This document shows, one piece after another, positions 31,651-40,105 of a stretch of DNA of 64,000 nt; the first letter of the stretch is position 1; each line of letters begins with the position of its first letter. The notes under the pieces are model-generated. The model made no database searches. It was not told where the DNA came from and worked only from the letters and a program-made list of their open reading frames with translations. The stretch spans positions 1 to 64,000 of the forward strand of contig JARGXX010000100.1 in the NCBI GenBank assembly GCA_030374765.1, written 5' to 3'. The translations under genes and the position numbers were made by a program. This DNA is from Agarophyton chilense (lineage: Eukaryota > Rhodophyta > Florideophyceae > Gracilariales > Gracilariaceae).

Positions 31651-33426
31651 ATGGCAGCTCGTCATGATAAGAGCGCGTCCGACACCGGGTCTCCGGAAAC
31701 CAACACACCTTCACCAAGGATCCCACGCACGCTCTCCGCATTTGATCCCAACCACAGCACACCAACACGCACCATGTCCAAGCCCGACCGTCAAAACACA
31801 TCCGCGACTCCCGCCCTTGGCGGTTCCACCGGCTTCCGGTCCGCGCCCCACCCTGGGGATGTTACCAACCTCGCGTACGAAGACCGCCGTATTGGCGCCC
31901 GCTTTCGCGGACAGGCGGACTTACTGCAGTGGCCGACCTACGACGCCCTTGTGGGTGCAAATACGAGAACTCGGCATGGCTCCGCGATGTTGCGGTATGC
32001 GCCTTGGTTTCACCCATTGGCTGTCCGCGACGAGGATTTGATCCAATGCTACACCGATAATTCGGAGATGCTCCCGGGTGACCTGCCCGGCGTGGTGACC
32101 ATGTCCTGGGATTGCCGTAATCGCATCGCCATCCCGGTACACCACATACTCCGCCGACGCGGTGAATCCTCTGCGGAGGCTCAGCCCGCGCTTGTGCGGA
32201 TCGCTTACCTCAGGCACCATCGGGCGCCTTTCGAGTTCCCGATACCGCCAAAGGTCGAATTCGACGTCCACCTTCACCGCACTCGCGGGGAAATGTCGTA
32301 CTGTGACCGTCTTAACGGATTGGAAACCCTCGCTTGGAGGGGCACACCGATCGCTCGGCAAGAAGCCCTTTGCTGGGCACGACCGATTCTTCGGGCAGAG
32401 TTCCGCTACCAACCGCGGCAGTCGCGCTCGAACTTCCTTCAGAACTTCATCCGCGATGAGCGGCGTTGGTGGGCCCGGACCGGGTATTTCGTACCATACC
32501 AGAACACGGAGATTGAGCGCAGCGCGCCTGCTCACCGACGTGGTCGGTACGTCAGTCTCCCAGACTGGTGGTCCTCCTTGGAAACGTGCTGGGGTTTCTT
32601 CATTGAGCTGCCCCCAGTCTTCACCTATGTAGAGTCGTCGTTCTTGAACGATCCCCAGTCGGGGTGGTGGTCCGTCGTGGTAAGCGAATGGGCCGTCCGC
32701 ACTGCGGCTTTTATCCTCGCTGAGGCGTACGACCAATACCGATTGTGGTACGTGCCACCGCGTGTGCGGGCTGCGATCCGTCGTTTGGACATGCGCATCC
32801 CCCTCGAGGGCGAGGCGAACGAAGATGAGATTCTGGGCCTCCTCGACTTTGTGGACGGGGTCCAGTGGGATGAGGTCCCGCTGGAGAACTCCCAACGCCT
32901 TCAACCGCGTCGCGGGTCTGGCCCCGGATTCGGGAGGAATACCGCGCTAGCGGCGGATTTCATCTACTTCGACCCCTGGGATTACCACGAGATCAGCCGC
33001 GAGGAAGCGGAAGCCAACCGGCATGCGCCGCGTGAAGTTTCAACCGACCACCCGCGAGGGTATGTCGACTCGAGCGACTATTACCGCGACTATGCCGATG
33101 GTGACCCGATGGTCGACAACGAACCGGAGGATCCGGGTTACGCTCCGATGGAGGGTGACGAGTCCGGCGAGACCGGTGAGGATTCCGTTGAATACGGTGG
33201 TGCGGCTCCATCCGGGGCTGCTGATGCCGTGCGAACGGATTCCTATCCGACTCCATCGGTGGCGGGCCCGCCCGCAACTGCGGCTGGCGCCGAGCGGGGC
33301 GAGGTCATCGCGCGCTTCCTTCGGGAGGTGGGGCTTCGCCCTTCCGAGACCTCGGGTGATGTGGCCGCCATGCGGGATGCCTTAGCCAACCGCCTGGGCG
33401 GGGGTCCACCTCGTGCGGAGGAATAA
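31651..33426 (+). CDS. Antisense accessory ORF of Gy, 591 codons, unknown family
   Basis: Intact plus-strand ORF, opposite to gag and pol of the same element and lying between the end of pol and the 3' LTR. The ATG at 31651 (M-A-A-R-H-D-K) was chosen because upstream codons run into the LTR without a better ATG. The N-terminal 70 residues are Ser/Thr/Pro-rich. Residues about 95-440 form a Trp-, Arg- and Tyr-rich, apparently globular region (for example W-F-H-P-L, R-R-W-W-A-R-T-G-Y-F, S-G-W-W-S-V-V). Residues about 480-540 are acidic with a Tyr/Asp/Pro pattern, and the end is Ala/Gly/Pro-rich. No signal peptide, membrane segment or known retroelement motif. A possible polyA signal (AATAAA) follows near 33486. 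I do not recognise the family. Similar antisense extra ORFs are known in some plant LTR elements such as maize Grande. Confidence 0.75.
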   Translation: MAARHDKSASDTGSPETNTPSPRIPRTLSAFDPNHSTPTRTMSKPDRQNTSATPALGGSTGFRSAPHPGDVTNLAYEDRRIGARFRGQADLLQWPTYDALVGANTRTRHGSAMLRYAPWFHPLAVRDEDLIQCYTDNSEMLPGDLPGVVTMSWDCRNRIAIPVHHILRRRGESSAEAQPALVRIAYLRHHRAPFEFPIPPKVEFDVHLHRTRGEMSYCDRLNGLETLAWRGTPIARQEALCWARPILRAEFRYQPRQSRSNFLQNFIRDERRWWARTGYFVPYQNTEIERSAPAHRRGRYVSLPDWWSSLETCWGFFIELPPVFTYVESSFLNDPQSGWWSVVVSEWAVRTAAFILAEAYDQYRLWYVPPRVRAAIRRLDMRIPLEGEANEDEILGLLDFVDGVQWDEVPLENSQRLQPRRGSGPGFGRNTALAADFIYFDPWDYHEISREEAEANRHAPREVSTDHPRGYVDSSDYYRDYADGDPMVDNEPEDPGYAPMEGDESGETGEDSVEYGGAAPSGAADAVRTDSYPTPSVAGPPATAAGAERGEVIARFLREVGLRPSETSGDVAAMRDALANRLGGGPPRAEE

Positions 33427-33819
33427 CCGGAGCTTCCGGTAGAATGTAGGGCGGCGCCACTAGGGCGCCCTTGCCAGTAGTGAGAAATAAAAAGAAGAGG
33501 GTCGCCTTTCAGACGCCCTTTCCCAAGTCCGCTTCTTTCTTTCCGGGGTACCGGCCTTCTACTGGGGTTCCGGCGTTGCAGGGAACCAGCCTAGCTGGGA
33601 GTTCCGTGTTTAACAGTGGGCGCTTTGCGCGCGGACCAGGTAACTGGCACGACCACCAACGACGTTGGGATAGCGTGAGCGGTTGCTTCCTTCCCTGCGT
33701 TGGGGCATGGACGGAGATGGCGCGTAGCACCATCAGCCATTCCATTCCGTGTTCACGGTTTATCCCTCTTGGGCGTTTACCAGCGTGGCTGGGAGTGCGG
33801 TCCCCGCAAGGCGGTGGTA
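33427..33819. other. Gap between the antisense ORF and Gy pol
   Basis: GC-rich. The 3' ends of the two convergent genes meet here. An AATAAA-type motif (about 33486, plus strand) could end the antisense transcript. A 175-codon plus-strand ORF (33471-33998) overlaps pol and is probably a shadow. Confidence 0.55.
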
Positions 33820-36759
33820 TCACATTCCCGCAGAGCGCGGGAGGTGCTCGATGGGCTCCGGAGTGTCCCACTCAAGCCCGCATCCGTACCAGCGGGTCCG
33901 GTACTGGAGCACCCCGTGCCCATCGTAGCTATGTCCGACGATTCGGTCGAGGACGTACTCCTGCACGTAAACTTGCCGGCCTTGTCGGGTGGTGGTGACC
34001 CGAGCCTCAGCGCCGCGTGGTGCTGGGCTCGTCGTCGCCTGTTCCGGGTCACCCGGTTTGTCATTCTGCTCTGCGGTTGTTGCCGGGTTTCCGGGGCTGC
34101 TGTACCGCTTCGCGGAAGTTGCCGGCGCGGCCGGGTTGTGTTTCCGCTGGGCAGTAGGGGCTTCCCTGAAGTCCGCCCTTACCGCGAGTTTGCGGGGGTC
34201 CTTCCGTCTTGGTGACGGTTCGCCGGAGGCCTCCGCTTGATTTGCGGCATGCAGCGTTCCCATTGGTGGACAGTTTCCGCTGTGCGGTGCGCCGTGGGCG
34301 GTGAGTGGTTCACCGTCCCGGAGATCCGCCTCCGCGGGGTGGCTGTCAGCCAATGACCGGGATACAGGGTGCCCATTGGTCCGATCTCCCGCCCGGGTCA
34401 CGTGACCTTGAGGACGGGGGTTCGGGCCGTCGCGGACGGTTGGCTCCGATTGTTCGGCAAGGGAGGCGGTTTTCGACTTATCGTTGTGCCCCTTTTCCCC
34501 CATGGGGTTCGTATCGTTCTCAACGGAGTAACTCGCTAGACCTGCTTGCGCAGCGCCCCCCGGAGTACCGGTATCGACCAAAACGCTCGGTGTGCGACCG
34601 CGAATGTGCGGGGAGCCCTTAGTTGCTTTCACGCGATGCGGAGCGTCCGTAGGGTCTCGCTTCCCGGCTTCGGGTCTTCGAGCGCCTTGGTTCCCCTTGC
34701 GGGGTTGCGTGGCGGTCGGATTGACAGCCGCGTCCCACGGGAGCGGAGTGGCGTCCGGCGACGATGGCGGATGCCCGCTCGGGGGCCTTGCCCGGGGTGT
34801 CCGGTTAAACTTCCGTTGCGACGGCGATGCTTCCGCGATTGAGCGGGTCCCCTCCCCCTCCTTAGACGGAGCGACGGGTGATGGTGGGCTAACCGCATGG
34901 CGGGTATAAATACCGCTGCGCGGCGCCCGTAAGGGTAGCTGGCCCTTCCACAGTAGCGCGTTTAGCAGAGCGGCGATATCCGAGAAACTCGGTATAAACC
35001 GTCGATAGACGTTGACCAGACCCAAAAAGGATCGGAGCTCCGTTTGAGTACGGGGCTCCTTCGCCTCGCAGAGGGACTTGATACGAACTTGTTCGATCAT
35101 TAACCGTCGTGGACGGATGACGTGCCCGAGATACTTCACCGTGTCGGTGAAGAACTCGCACTTCCTCAACTTGAGGGTTATTCCTGCGTCTCGCAGTACG
35201 GTCATCACGTCCCGTACGTGGGTCAGGTGATCGTCCAGGTTTCTGGAAAAGACAATGATGTCGTCCAAGTAGACAAGGCACGTGTGCCATTTGAAACGCG
35301 ACGTCAGTATGTCTATTGCCCTTTGAAATGTGGCCGGTGCATTGGTTAAACCAAACGGCATCCGCTTGAAGCGGTAGAAACCCGAGTGGCAAACAAACTC
35401 GGTTTTGTCTCGGTCCTCTTCCCGGACTGGGACTTGCCAGTAGCCCCAGTTAGCATCCAGAGCTGTAAACACGGTAGCGTCTCCGAGCGAGTCTATACAC
35501 TCGTCCATGCGCGGAATCGGGTAGGTGTCCCTCATGGTGACGGCATTGAGGCGGCGGTAGTCAACGCAAAACCGCCACGTGGCGTCAGCCTTGAGGGCCA
35601 GCACCACCGGTGAAGCCCAAGGAGATTGGGCGGGCTCGATGACTCCAGCACGGAGCATCTTGTCCACCTGAAATTCTTCCTCCTTCCGAGCTTTCGGTCC
35701 CGCGCTGTAAGGGGGTTGTGCAAGCGAACGTGCGTCCGGTAGCAAGTCTATCCGATGTTCGTTTGAATTGATCTCACCGAGTGAGCCGTCCCACATTATG
35801 GTAAACTCGCGTAGCATTCCGCGTAAGCGGTCCCGGTGTGACACCGGTACATGACTCAGGTCCAGGTCCTCGAGGGCCTTGATCGGGTCTATCTTATCGT
35901 AGCTCGTACGCTGTGCCCTGGTGTCAGGTGTGGGAACCGACGAGGTCGGAAATGCATCCGTCTTGACGGTTTTATCGAGCGCCAACTGCTGTGCCTCCCC
36001 GGAGGTTTCTGCACCGGATACCGAGAGATCATCCTCGGTAGAGGCAGTTATTCCGAGTACTTCGGCAGCCCTCACCTTTGTAGGGAGCATCGTGAGCGGG
36101 TGCGGCGTCACAGACCCAATAACTTGGTTCCTTGCCAGCGTCTGGGGAGCCTTTCCCAGATTGGCAACCAACACCCTGAAAGGGGAATTCGGCGTGACTT
36201 GCACGATTCCGTTCGCAACGGTTAACTGAAATTTCTCGTACAACGAGGGCAAGGGCTGAACAACCCGAAGACCGTGTTGACGGGAATTGACTGAAACCAT
36301 AACCTGGCTCTCCGGGGGTATGGTGACTGACGAGGCAACGCGTAGCTTCGTAGAATCCCGGTTCGCCGGTGTGGGTTCCTGCGCAGCAGGTAGAGGAATG
36401 TGTTTCTTCGATTCCCGCTTCAGCGGTTGACAAACAATGGGGACGGTCGATCCGTTCTCAAGTTCCACCTGCTTAAGGCCTGGGTGAATGGCGTCGACAA
36501 ACCTGTCGCAGTAGTCACATCCCAATATAACTGGCGCGGCCAGCGAGCGGCACACAATAAAAGTTAGTTTAACCACCATCCGCCCTAGCCTTACGACCAG
36601 GTCGATCACACCAACCGTTTTCAACGGGTTGTTAATGGCGTCTGAGACGTCGGGTACCGTTTCAGAACGGATGAGTGACCGCAAGGGCGGGGGTAAAACC
36701 GATTCCACAATAAAGTTCGGCCCAGCACCTGTATCCAGGACAGTGAGATATCTCACCAT
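33820..36759 (-). CDS. Gy protease-reverse transcriptase-chromodomain ORF
   Basis: Open ORF of 979 codons starting at ATG 36759. Residues 4-17 hold the aspartic protease motif L-D-T-G-A. The Ty3/gypsy RT core follows (V-D-Y-R-R-L-N, K-R-M-P-F-G-L-T-N-A-P, catalytic Y-L-D-D at about residue 496, thumb F-L-G-L-V-N-V-Y-R-R-F). After about residue 605 the RNase H and integrase expected for the family are missing. Instead about 320 residues of Pro/Arg/Ser/Thr-rich, probably disordered sequence lead in frame to a chromodomain at about residues 925-975 (Y-V-L-D-R-I-V, W-Y-G-C-G-L-E-W-D-T-P-E-P). It cannot integrate by itself unless supplied in trans. It lies in a different frame from gag. Confidence 0.9.
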   Translation of the reverse strand: MVRYLTVLDTGAGPNFIVESVLPPPLRSLIRSETVPDVSDAINNPLKTVGVIDLVVRLGRMVVKLTFIVCRSLAAPVILGCDYCDRFVDAIHPGLKQVELENGSTVPIVCQPLKRESKKHIPLPAAQEPTPANRDSTKLRVASSVTIPPESQVMVSVNSRQHGLRVVQPLPSLYEKFQLTVANGIVQVTPNSPFRVLVANLGKAPQTLARNQVIGSVTPHPLTMLPTKVRAAEVLGITASTEDDLSVSGAETSGEAQQLALDKTVKTDAFPTSSVPTPDTRAQRTSYDKIDPIKALEDLDLSHVPVSHRDRLRGMLREFTIMWDGSLGEINSNEHRIDLLPDARSLAQPPYSAGPKARKEEEFQVDKMLRAGVIEPAQSPWASPVVLALKADATWRFCVDYRRLNAVTMRDTYPIPRMDECIDSLGDATVFTALDANWGYWQVPVREEDRDKTEFVCHSGFYRFKRMPFGLTNAPATFQRAIDILTSRFKWHTCLVYLDDIIVFSRNLDDHLTHVRDVMTVLRDAGITLKLRKCEFFTDTVKYLGHVIRPRRLMIEQVRIKSLCEAKEPRTQTELRSFLGLVNVYRRFIPSFSDIAALLNALLWKGQLPLRAPRSGIYTRHAVSPPSPVAPSKEGEGTRSIAEASPSQRKFNRTPRARPPSGHPPSSPDATPLPWDAAVNPTATQPRKGNQGARRPEAGKRDPTDAPHRVKATKGSPHIRGRTPSVLVDTGTPGGAAQAGLASYSVENDTNPMGEKGHNDKSKTASLAEQSEPTVRDGPNPRPQGHVTRAGDRTNGHPVSRSLADSHPAEADLRDGEPLTAHGAPHSGNCPPMGTLHAANQAEASGEPSPRRKDPRKLAVRADFREAPTAQRKHNPAAPATSAKRYSSPGNPATTAEQNDKPGDPEQATTSPAPRGAEARVTTTRQGRQVYVQEYVLDRIVGHSYDGHGVLQYRTRWYGCGLEWDTPEPIEHLPRSAGM

Positions 36760-37004
36760 AAACTGCGTGTGCAGACCAAGGTCAGCGTAAACCCTTTAGT
36801 TACGCTTGGCCATTACCAAGACTCTATCCGGGATCCGGTTATTTCTAATCCGTATCCACGGTCGACGCAAAACACCGAGGTGTTTAGAGTTCGCGTCTGC
36901 GGTGTCCTTCCTTGTCAGGATTTTCACCGGGGAGCGAGGCATCGGCGCCTCGGGCGTCGTCAACCTCAACCCTGAGGACGCCTCTCCCGAAGGGGAGACT
37001 CCCT

Positions 37005-39116
37005 CTATTCTTTTCCCTGTACAGGGTCCTGGTCGGGCGAAGGCCCGACTTCCTCGGCAACGAGTGCATGATTCCGTTGCACGGTAGCTACCGCAGGAGC
37101 GGGTTGAGATCCACCAGCGTGGTTTGGCGCTGGTGCGGCGCGTGCCGGCTGAGCCGGTTTGTACCGAGAATTCGGAGTGTGAGCCAATGCGTTGGGGAAG
37201 TCCGTCTTCGCGCGGAGATATGACGTAAGTGGCACGGAGCCCTTCTCGTGCAGGGAGAGGGCTTCGTAATTATCCACCACTCGCGCCATATCGCGTAGCG
37301 ATAAAAGGCATTGCGGGGAGGTGTGCCCGCGCTCGTAGCACAAGTGGCACACCAACGTCACTCCCGCGTTTCGCGGTACGGCACTCCGAGCATCGGTGTA
37401 TCTTCCGGGTTCCCGGTTTCCAACCCATCCAGGGCGCTGACTTCGTGTCATTCCGTTCGAGTACGGCATACGGGGGGCCGGAGTGCGGCGGTTATTAAGA
37501 TAAAAGACCTGCCCGTTCTCCGTGTCCCTTGCGGTTGATTCAACCGAGCCATCCGTCGTAGCCGGTAATTCCGTTGTCGGAATAAATAAACCATCGTGAT
37601 GGATGACATTCATATTTTCATAACCCTCTTTGGGGATGCCATCCGTCGCAAATGACGGTGAAGAAGAGTCCGACTCAAGCAGCAATTCTTTAGCGACCTT
37701 CGACCGGGTTCCCGGATTGCGTGCACGTAGTGCATCTTCCTCTGCGCGGGCAAACTGTACGAGTTCAAGATAGGTCACCTTTGGCTCTTGTTCCCTGTAA
37801 CGGGCGACAAGAATCTTGATGGCTGGCTCCAAGCCATCAATGAACATCGTACAGCGTTCCCCAGCGGGGTATACATTACCACAACGGTGGAAAGCCTTAT
37901 TCAGGCGTACCGAGTAATCGGTCTCGAGCTCGCCGGAGCGTTGTCGAGTGTTTCGCAAAGCGAGTATCGCCGCTTGTATCGCGGAGTTGGTTGCGTAGGA
38001 ACGCAGGCGGTACTGCACAGCCTCGGGCCAGCAGGTCACACCTCCTTCGGAGGCTTACAACGAGCCCCGAACCGACAAAAACTGATCTTCAGCGACACCC
38101 CGTAGAAAGTAGGGTAGCGCCAAGTAGGATTGTCCTTCGTTCATTCCGAGTACATCGGCTTCCGCTACAAAGCGGTGTAAGAAATCCAAGACCAGAATTG
38201 GATCATCCTTAGTAAACGACTGGTTACGAAGTGAAAGCTGCATCCGCTTGATGCAGTCTTTCACTTTACACGTGTCACGCGGTGTCCGACCTAAAGAGGA
38301 CTCTTCTAGCCGGTAATACCGGTAGGACAGGAGTGTCCTGTACAGAGGGTTGGTGGGCTTCAAGGGTTAGAGGCCCGGATGTCGCCGACCCTTGGGGCGC
38401 GACCGGATGGCCCCGTAGGTGGCAGAGGACCGCTTTGAGCGGGAAGAGCACCCATAACGATCCTGTGGGTCATCGCTCACCGACGAATCCGAACTCTCCG
38501 GGTCACTCGGTTTACTGTCCGAATCAGATGATGAGTCGGACGGGTGTCCATGTTTACGGTTAGAATCCCGGTTCTTCCGGCTCTTCCGGTTCCGCGACTG
38601 GGTCTCTCGATGAGAGACAACCGGTCTAGCCGCGTTCGCGGGCGAGGTTAACGTCCTCTCGACCGACTCAAGTCTGCTTTGGAGACGCTCGAAGCGATTC
38701 TCCATACCTTCTGCGAAGGAAGACGGAGCGCCAAAACACTCGAGTAGTGTATTGACGTCCGACCGCAATACGCGGATATCCTCGGTTAACTCACTTGGAC
38801 GGGGGTTAGCGAGGCTTCCTCGTAAAGAGGTGAACTCCTTTGAGAGGGTATTGTGAGCAGCCCGCAGGGAGCGGAGCTGCTCTTCCAAGCGTACAACCCG
38901 CGCTTGGTCGACCAACCGCGGAGGCGGAGAAACCACCGTTGCGACGGTCGTTAACCCGGAATCGGGCTGCGGGTCTTCAGTGCCGGTGACCGGTATCTCC
39001 CGGGAATCCGGTGTTGGAGCCAGGGCCTGTGGAACATTAGTGCCCCTGGCATCACCGCTTTGGCGGGAACGGCTGCGTGTTGCAAGAGGCCCCATGCTAG
39101 GCGGTTTCCTTGGCAT
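37005..39116 (-). pseudogene. Gy gag with two in-frame TAA codons
   Basis: Ty3/gypsy Gag. ATG 39116 (M-P-R-K-P-P-S-M); upstream in-frame codons reach the LTR without another good ATG. The N-terminal third has a predicted coiled coil (R-L-E-E-Q-L-R-S-L near residue 75) and an Arg/Ser- and Asp/Ser-rich tract. TAA codons at 38369-38367 and 38061-38055 interrupt the same frame before and within the capsid region (W-P-E-A-V-Q-Y-R-L-R-S-Y, F-I-D-G-L-E-P-A-I). A canonical CCHC zinc knuckle, C-H-L-C-Y-E-R-G-H then C, is near 37350. The frame ends with TAG at 37005. Stop readthrough cannot be excluded but nonsense mutation is simpler. Confidence 0.85.
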
Positions 39117-39239
39117 TGGCCACACCGTCTCGACGGAAGAATAGAAAGCAAACCGGTGAGACCGGAGAAAACCCGTTAAACGGAAAACAACCTCGGAGAG
39201 GACACAAGCGGTCTTGACTTCTAAGTCGGGAGACAAATT

Positions 39240-40100
39240 TGTAGGACAATGCCCCCAAGGGGGAAAACCTACGAAGACGTCCGGATCTTCCTCTCACGAG
39301 GTAACCGGCGTGGTAGAGCCCTCCCAGGGATTGGCGCGCAATGCCGGGTGTAAGCCGGAGCCGAACCGTCGCGACGGGCGCAGGGAGGCTGAAAGAAGCC
39401 GAGAATATCCGCCGAAGCGGTGCTTGTGTATCCTCTGAGGAGGCAAAACCCACGAGAGTGGCGAGCACGACAGGTGTCAGTGCGAGCCGCAAGAGCGGGA
39501 ATTGCCCAATGAAGGGGAGGAAAAGGGAAGGAAAATGGGAACGGAGGCAAGAGGGCGAGGTTGACCACGAGTCGCAAGAGGGGACTCGGGAATAGCCGGC
39601 ACTACCGGGTGTAGCAACCCGTATACACGGGCGAAACCACGAAAGTGGGAATAGATACCCAACACACGAAGGCTGCTTGAACATCCAAGGGGGTTGGGAA
39701 GCCGTGCACCACGGGAAATCCCTCCGTAAGGAGTTGTATATCCGCGCAGGCGGTTCGACCCAGAGCCAAGATCAGGAAGACCAAGAACACCCTTGTTGGG
39801 GAGACTTTACTGGACCGGCGGCAGCGAGGCCGGCGGCCGAAGTACTGTAGTCACCGTAGAATAGAATAAATAAAGTCTATCCTAAATAGCTAGTCCGTCT
39901 AACAAAGGGGCAAATCTGGCGGCCACGTGTCGCGCGGGCGCTGCGTCCACGTGTATGGCACCCGGTCCCGCCGGTGCCTCACCGGCGTTCCGGCCATCGC
40001 CGTGAAAACGGATTACTCCTACTCATAACGAGGTTGCACGCCGGAGGCTCCGGAAAAAACTTAAGTCCCCGAAAACCTCCCTGGAGGACGTTGCTCTTCA
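39240..40100 (-). repeat. 5' LTR of Gy
   Basis: 861 bp; on the minus strand it begins TGAAGAGCAACG and ends GTCCTACA (TG...CA). Followed on the plus strand by TSD CTTTC. Confidence 0.93.
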
Positions 40101-40105
40101 CTTTC

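Larger units (their letters stand above)
30743..40100 (-). mobile_element. Gypsy element Gy with antisense ORF, lacking RNase H/integrase
   Basis: Minus-strand Ty3/gypsy element of 9358 bp with two 861-bp LTRs (30743-31603 and 39240-40100) and perfect TSDs CTTTC (30738-30742 and 40101-40105), inserted in gag of element E. On the minus strand: 5' LTR, gag (37005-39116), protease-RT-linker-chromodomain ORF (33820-36759), then on the opposite strand a 591-codon ORF (31651-33426), a polypurine tract (31604-31616, AAGGGGGAGGATA on the minus strand) and the 3' LTR. GC-rich compared with the copia elements around it. No standard TGG primer site after the 5' LTR was found. Confidence 0.93.

Noticed and set aside
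31921-32904. 327-codon minus-strand ORF under the Gy antisense ORF
   Set aside because: In the sense direction of Gy, but without RNase H or integrase motifs; composition looks like a shadow of the plus-strand ORF. Kept in mind as an alternative.
33471-33998. 175-codon plus-strand ORF opposite Gy pol
   Set aside because: Overlaps the chromodomain end of pol in antisense and has no motif; probably a GC-rich shadow.
39206-39239. Gy primer site resembling the tRNA-Arg(UCU) anticodon arm
   Set aside because: TGACTTCTAA matches such tRNAs but lies about 15 bases from the LTR and the stem does not pair with a 7-base loop.
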